NCBI GenBank assembly: GCA_040514355.1
Contig: JBEVCF010000104.1
Location: forward strand, 1-64,000
DNA length: 64,000 bases
Origin: Opacimonas sp040514355
GTDB lineage: Bacteria > Pseudomonadota > Gammaproteobacteria > Enterobacterales > Alteromonadaceae
Reading direction: 5' to 3'
The position numbers were made by a program, and so were the translations under genes. Below the pieces are notes generated by a model, which did no database searches, was not told where the DNA came from, and worked only from the letters and a program-made list of their open reading frames with translations. Shown here in pieces: positions 60,971 through 64,000 of this stretch. Each line of letters begins with the position of its first letter. The first letter of the stretch is position 1.

Positions 60971-61477
60971 CTAAAACTGTTTCAAAGTGCGCACATCAAA
61001 TTTTGCTAAATCGAGTTCCACTTTATACTTTTCCGCTAGAGCATTGAGTTTAGCTTGTTCAATCCCTAGCTCTTCCATCATGATTGTGTTGTCGTCCAAG
61101 GTCCACAATTGACGCGAACCTGCATAAGAAAATTGCAGGGCTAACATCGCTTCTATATTGCCCGCTTCTGCCGCAGGCTGGATCTTGCGCATGCGGCGCG
61201 TGATTTGATTGAGCACTTGTTTGAGCTCCCAAACGTAGACCACTTCTGTCATAAACGGATGGGGTTTGAGCCTAGTTAAAACAAACGCGATGCATCCTCC
61301 TGTGACCAATACACCGGTTAAATTCCAATGAAAATGCGTCCCTTCAGTACTGGGGTAAAGTGCAATCAATGCTTGTGCGATCCCCAAACTACCTGCAGCC
61401 AACACCACTATACAACACACTATTACGATGTTTAAATGCTTGCGATAGCGGGTTTTATCAATCTCTTCCAACTGCAT
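60971..61477 (-). CDS. DUF3087 family membrane protein
   Basis: A 168-residue protein matching the DUF3087 family as I recall it. Two membrane helices (about 17-40 and 50-68) lie between a charged N-terminus (LEEIDKTRYRKHLN) and a helical cytoplasmic domain with VYVWELKQVLNQITRRMRKIQ and the LDDNT motif. No function is known. It begins directly at the gabD stop with no base between, so its translation is probably coupled to gabD. Confidence 0.75.
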   Translation of the reverse strand: MQLEEIDKTRYRKHLNIVIVCCIVVLAAGSLGIAQALIALYPSTEGTHFHWNLTGVLVTGGCIAFVLTRLKPHPFMTEVVYVWELKQVLNQITRRMRKIQPAAEAGNIEAMLALQFSYAGSRQLWTLDDNTIMMEELGIEQAKLNALAEKYKVELDLAKFDVRTLKQF

Positions 61478-62950
61478 TTATGCCATACCTATACAGACTA
61501 ATTTGGTCTCAATATATTCGTCGATACCGTATTTTGAACCTTCACGACCTAACCCTGATTCTTTGACTCCCCCAAACGGGATCACTTCGGATGTAAACGC
61601 CACATCGTTCATGCCGATCATGCCATATTCCAAGGCTTCTGACACCCGCCATTGACGACGGTAATCTTCGGTAAACACATAAGCTGCCAAACCAAAACGG
61701 GTAGCATTAGCCAGCGCAATCGCCTCTGCTTCATCCTCAAACGTTAGGACTGGAGCAACAGGGCCAAAAATCTCTTGTTGTACCACCGCCATAGATGTAT
61801 CTACATTCGCAAGTACGGTCGGTGGATAGTACTGTTCAGTAGCGACATCATTTCCTAGGATATCAGCCATACTGCGTTGTGTTCTCAGTTCCGCACCATC
61901 AGCAAGGGCAGCATCCACTAACTGCGCCACTTTTTGTTTGGCTTCGCTTGATATTAAGGGGCCGATTTGAACCCCATCAACAAACCCATTGCCAACGACC
62001 AACGCATCTACCGCTGCGGCAAGTTTAACTGTAAATGCCTCGGCAACAGACGCCTCGACCAAGACCCGATTAATACAGATACACGTTTGTCCTGCATTGC
62101 GATACTTCGATGCCACTACACCCGCCACAGCTTGATCGAGATCCGCATCAGCAAATACCAACACTGGTGCATTGCCTCCTAACTCCATCGATACTCGCTT
62201 AACCGTAGTGGACGCTTGGGCCAATAAGCGCTTGCCCACCGGCGTAGAGCCTGTAAATGTCAATTTAGCTACATCTGGATGCGTACTCAACACCTCACCC
62301 ACGGCCGGTGCATCGTCGGTTGTCACTAGATTAATGACCCCTGCAGGGACCCCAACTCGTTCAGCCAACACTACTAATGCGGCAGCAGACAGTGGTGTTT
62401 GCTCGGCAGGTTTAATCACAAACGTACACCCTGCAGCCAATGCGGGTGCCACTTTACGGGTTAACATTGCACTGGGGAAGTTCCAAGGGGTGATCGCAGA
62501 CACCACACCTACCGGCTGCCTATAGGTAAGTAAGCGCTTACCATTATCTGTGGTTGGAATGACATCCCCATACGTCCGCTTGGCCTCTTCGGCGAACCAC
62601 TGAATAAACGAAGCCGCGTACATGATTTCGGCCTTCGCTTCAGCGAGAGGCTTGCCTTGTTCACGCGTCATAATGATTGCCAAATCATCGGCATTGTCGA
62701 TAATCGCGGCATACCAGCGCAATAGCAATTCACTGCGCGTTTTGGCGGTGGTTTTGCGCCACGTTGAAAAAGCGCGTTTCGCACTCTCTATCGCAACAAC
62801 AGCATCCTGTGTGGTGCCGGCACTTACATCCGTGATATGCTCACCGGTGGCCGGATCATACACCGCAAAAGTGTGTCCGTTGGAGGCAGCACACCATGTG
62901 CCATCGATATATAAACGCGTTTGGATCAAACTCGGGTCACGTAGTTGCAT
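61478..62950 (-). CDS. gabD: Succinate-semialdehyde dehydrogenase, NAD(P)-dependent
   Basis: A 490-residue aldehyde dehydrogenase. The catalytic E256 (MELGGNAP) and C290 (NAGQTCICINR), the TPWNFP loop, the FTGSTPVGK nucleotide-binding turn and the C-terminal PFGGVKESGLGREGSKYGIDEY block follow E. coli GabD closely, including the ICIN around the nucleophile. It oxidises succinate semialdehyde (GABA breakdown) or related short aldehydes; no gabT is beside it, so substrate is by homology only. Confidence 0.9.
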   Translation of the reverse strand: MQLRDPSLIQTRLYIDGTWCAASNGHTFAVYDPATGEHITDVSAGTTQDAVVAIESAKRAFSTWRKTTAKTRSELLLRWYAAIIDNADDLAIIMTREQGKPLAEAKAEIMYAASFIQWFAEEAKRTYGDVIPTTDNGKRLLTYRQPVGVVSAITPWNFPSAMLTRKVAPALAAGCTFVIKPAEQTPLSAAALVVLAERVGVPAGVINLVTTDDAPAVGEVLSTHPDVAKLTFTGSTPVGKRLLAQASTTVKRVSMELGGNAPVLVFADADLDQAVAGVVASKYRNAGQTCICINRVLVEASVAEAFTVKLAAAVDALVVGNGFVDGVQIGPLISSEAKQKVAQLVDAALADGAELRTQRSMADILGNDVATEQYYPPTVLANVDTSMAVVQQEIFGPVAPVLTFEDEAEAIALANATRFGLAAYVFTEDYRRQWRVSEALEYGMIGMNDVAFTSEVIPFGGVKESGLGREGSKYGIDEYIETKLVCIGMA

Positions 62951-63115
62951 CGTCGTCTTCTTTTTTCCTAGTACATCGTTTTTATCTTACACTTTTTTAC
63001 ACAAAACATCGTATAAATGAAATATCAAAGAGGATATTAGCTTGTTATACCAAGTGTTTTTTCATATCTTTAGCGGAAAATAAAAACGACAGAAAAACAA
63101 TAAAGGAATACCTTC

Positions 63116-64000
63116 ATGCACCCAATTACCCAAACAGGCATAACCGTTGCTTTACTTGCCAGTCTCAGCGCATGTCAACCCGCTTCAAAGTCAGAAGCCA
63201 CAGTAGCTAAAGAAGCATCTACCACCACTGCACAGGAGATCGCCGTGACCTATCCCACTACTCGTAAAGGTGATGTTGTGGATACCTATTTTGGTACGGA
63301 TGTACCTGACCCTTATCGCTGGCTCGAGGATGATCGTTCACCAGAAACCGAAAGCTGGGTCAAAACGCAAAATAACACTACCCAAACTTACTTGGCACAG
63401 ATCCCCTACAAAGAACAAATTGGTGAAGTCGTTCGCGAGTTGATCAACTACGAACGCGTATCGGCCCCGTTTGTTGAAGGTGACTATACCTATTTTTACA
63501 AAAATGATGGTCTGCAAAATCAATCCGTACTGTATCGTCAAAAAGAAGGCCAAGCGCCTGAGGTATTTATTGACCCCAATACCTTTTCTGACGATGGAAC
63601 GGTTTCATTAAGTACCGTTAGATTCTCTGAAGACGGTTCACTAGCAGCTTATCAGACATCTACCGGTGGCAGTGATTGGCGTCAAGTCTATGTGATTGAC
63701 ACTGCAACTAAAGCGTTCATTGGTGAACCACTACAAGACGTAAAATTTTCAGGCTTATCATGGTATAAAAATGAAGGGTTTTACTACTCCAGTTATGACA
63801 AGCCCGATGGTTCTGAACTGAGTGAAAAAACCGATCAGCACAAAGTGTATTACCACAAAATTGGCACACCCCAAGCAGACGATCGGAAAATATTTGGGCA
63901 CACCGAAGCCGAAAAACACCGTTACGTAGGTGCACAAGTTAGCGAAGACAGCCGTTTTTTACTTATCTCGGCAGCCATTTCAACCTCGGGTAACAAAGCT
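63116..64000 (+). CDS. Prolyl oligopeptidase family (S9A) lipoprotein, 5' part
   Basis: The first 295 codons of a gene continuing beyond the window. A lipoprotein signal peptide with lipobox LSAC gives acylated C20, then a Ser/Thr/Ala linker (about 22-40). The S9A N-terminal motif follows: YPTTRKGDVVDTYFG, VPDPYRWLEDDRSPET and propeller segments such as YTYFYKNDGLQNQSVLYRQ and FSEDGSLAAYQTSTGGSDW. The hydrolase domain with the triad lies outside. AAGGA precedes ATG 63116 by nine bases. Such enzymes cut after proline in short peptides. Confidence 0.9.
   Translation, partial: MHPITQTGITVALLASLSACQPASKSEATVAKEASTTTAQEIAVTYPTTRKGDVVDTYFGTDVPDPYRWLEDDRSPETESWVKTQNNTTQTYLAQIPYKEQIGEVVRELINYERVSAPFVEGDYTYFYKNDGLQNQSVLYRQKEGQAPEVFIDPNTFSDDGTVSLSTVRFSEDGSLAAYQTSTGGSDWRQVYVIDTATKAFIGEPLQDVKFSGLSWYKNEGFYYSSYDKPDGSELSEKTDQHKVYYHKIGTPQADDRKIFGHTEAEKHRYVGAQVSEDSRFLLISAAISTSGNKA

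Overview
The window looks like chromosomal DNA of a marine-type gammaproteobacterium, most likely an Alteromonadales relative. The evidence is gene content and order: lptM-lysA-dapF-DUF484-xerC-yigB-uvrD, uvrA/yajR-like/ssb, mreBCD-rng-yhdP-tldD, tldD/darP/tldE, gmk-rpoZ-spoT-trmH-recG and hemCDXY. The protein sequences resemble the E. coli orthologues closely enough to fix many start codons. Base composition is moderate and even, and no phage, plasmid, transposon or CRISPR signature was seen. Three runs of exactly ten N (24984-24993, 45739-45748, 52284-52293) show a scaffolded draft assembly. One is demonstrably artificial: the contig ends repeat the same 19 bases and split a transporter gene.

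Layout. 1-13.6 kb: a GST, then recQ and rarD (divergent), then a long leftward block: uvrD with a LexA box, the HAD phosphatase yigB, xerC, DUF484, dapF, lysA and lptM, a secreted S1/P1 nuclease, ubiX and mpl. 13.9-16.4 kb: fbp, two small envelope proteins of unknown role (DUF3299, DUF2846), a branched terminator and a hot-dog thioesterase. 16.4-21.3 kb: uvrA diverging from a YajR-like MFS exporter followed by ssb. 21.5-24.9 kb: a surface GH13 amylase-family lipoprotein, methylglyoxal synthase and a SRPBCC protein. 25-36.4 kb: mreB-mreC-mreD-rng-yhdP-tldD, darP and tldE. 36.5-39.3 kb: a three-gene proton-translocating transhydrogenase. 39.5-46.8 kb: gmk, rpoZ, spoT, ridA, trmH, recG and rsmJ, all leftward. 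46.9-52.2 kb: cyaY, an esterase and hemCDXY, rightward. 52.2-55.4 kb: an MFS carrier, YigZ, a tandem cupin and a membrane-anchored FKBP. 55.4-64 kb: tRNA-Arg(CCG), a GH97 alpha-glucosidase, ppnP, a flavin-reductase-like protein, two S9 peptidases, DUF3087 and gabD; the last peptidase runs off the window end.

Functional themes are DNA repair and recombination (recQ, uvrD, xerC, uvrA, ssb, recG), cell wall and shape (dapF, lysA, mpl, mreBCD, lptM), stringent response and nucleotide metabolism (gmk, rpoZ, spoT), tetrapyrrole synthesis, and alpha-glucan use (GH13 and GH97, which are not in one locus). No stretch longer than about 260 bases lacks a gene. I found no convincing novel multi-gene system. 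The most useful observations are small: regulatory dyads and hairpins (LexA box at uvrD, LacI-like palindrome before GH97, a 12-bp hairpin over the start of the flavin-reductase-like gene, a UUCG hairpin between mreB and mreC), the broken transporter at the scaffold gap, loss of maf from the mre cluster, and cyaY heading the hem operon.
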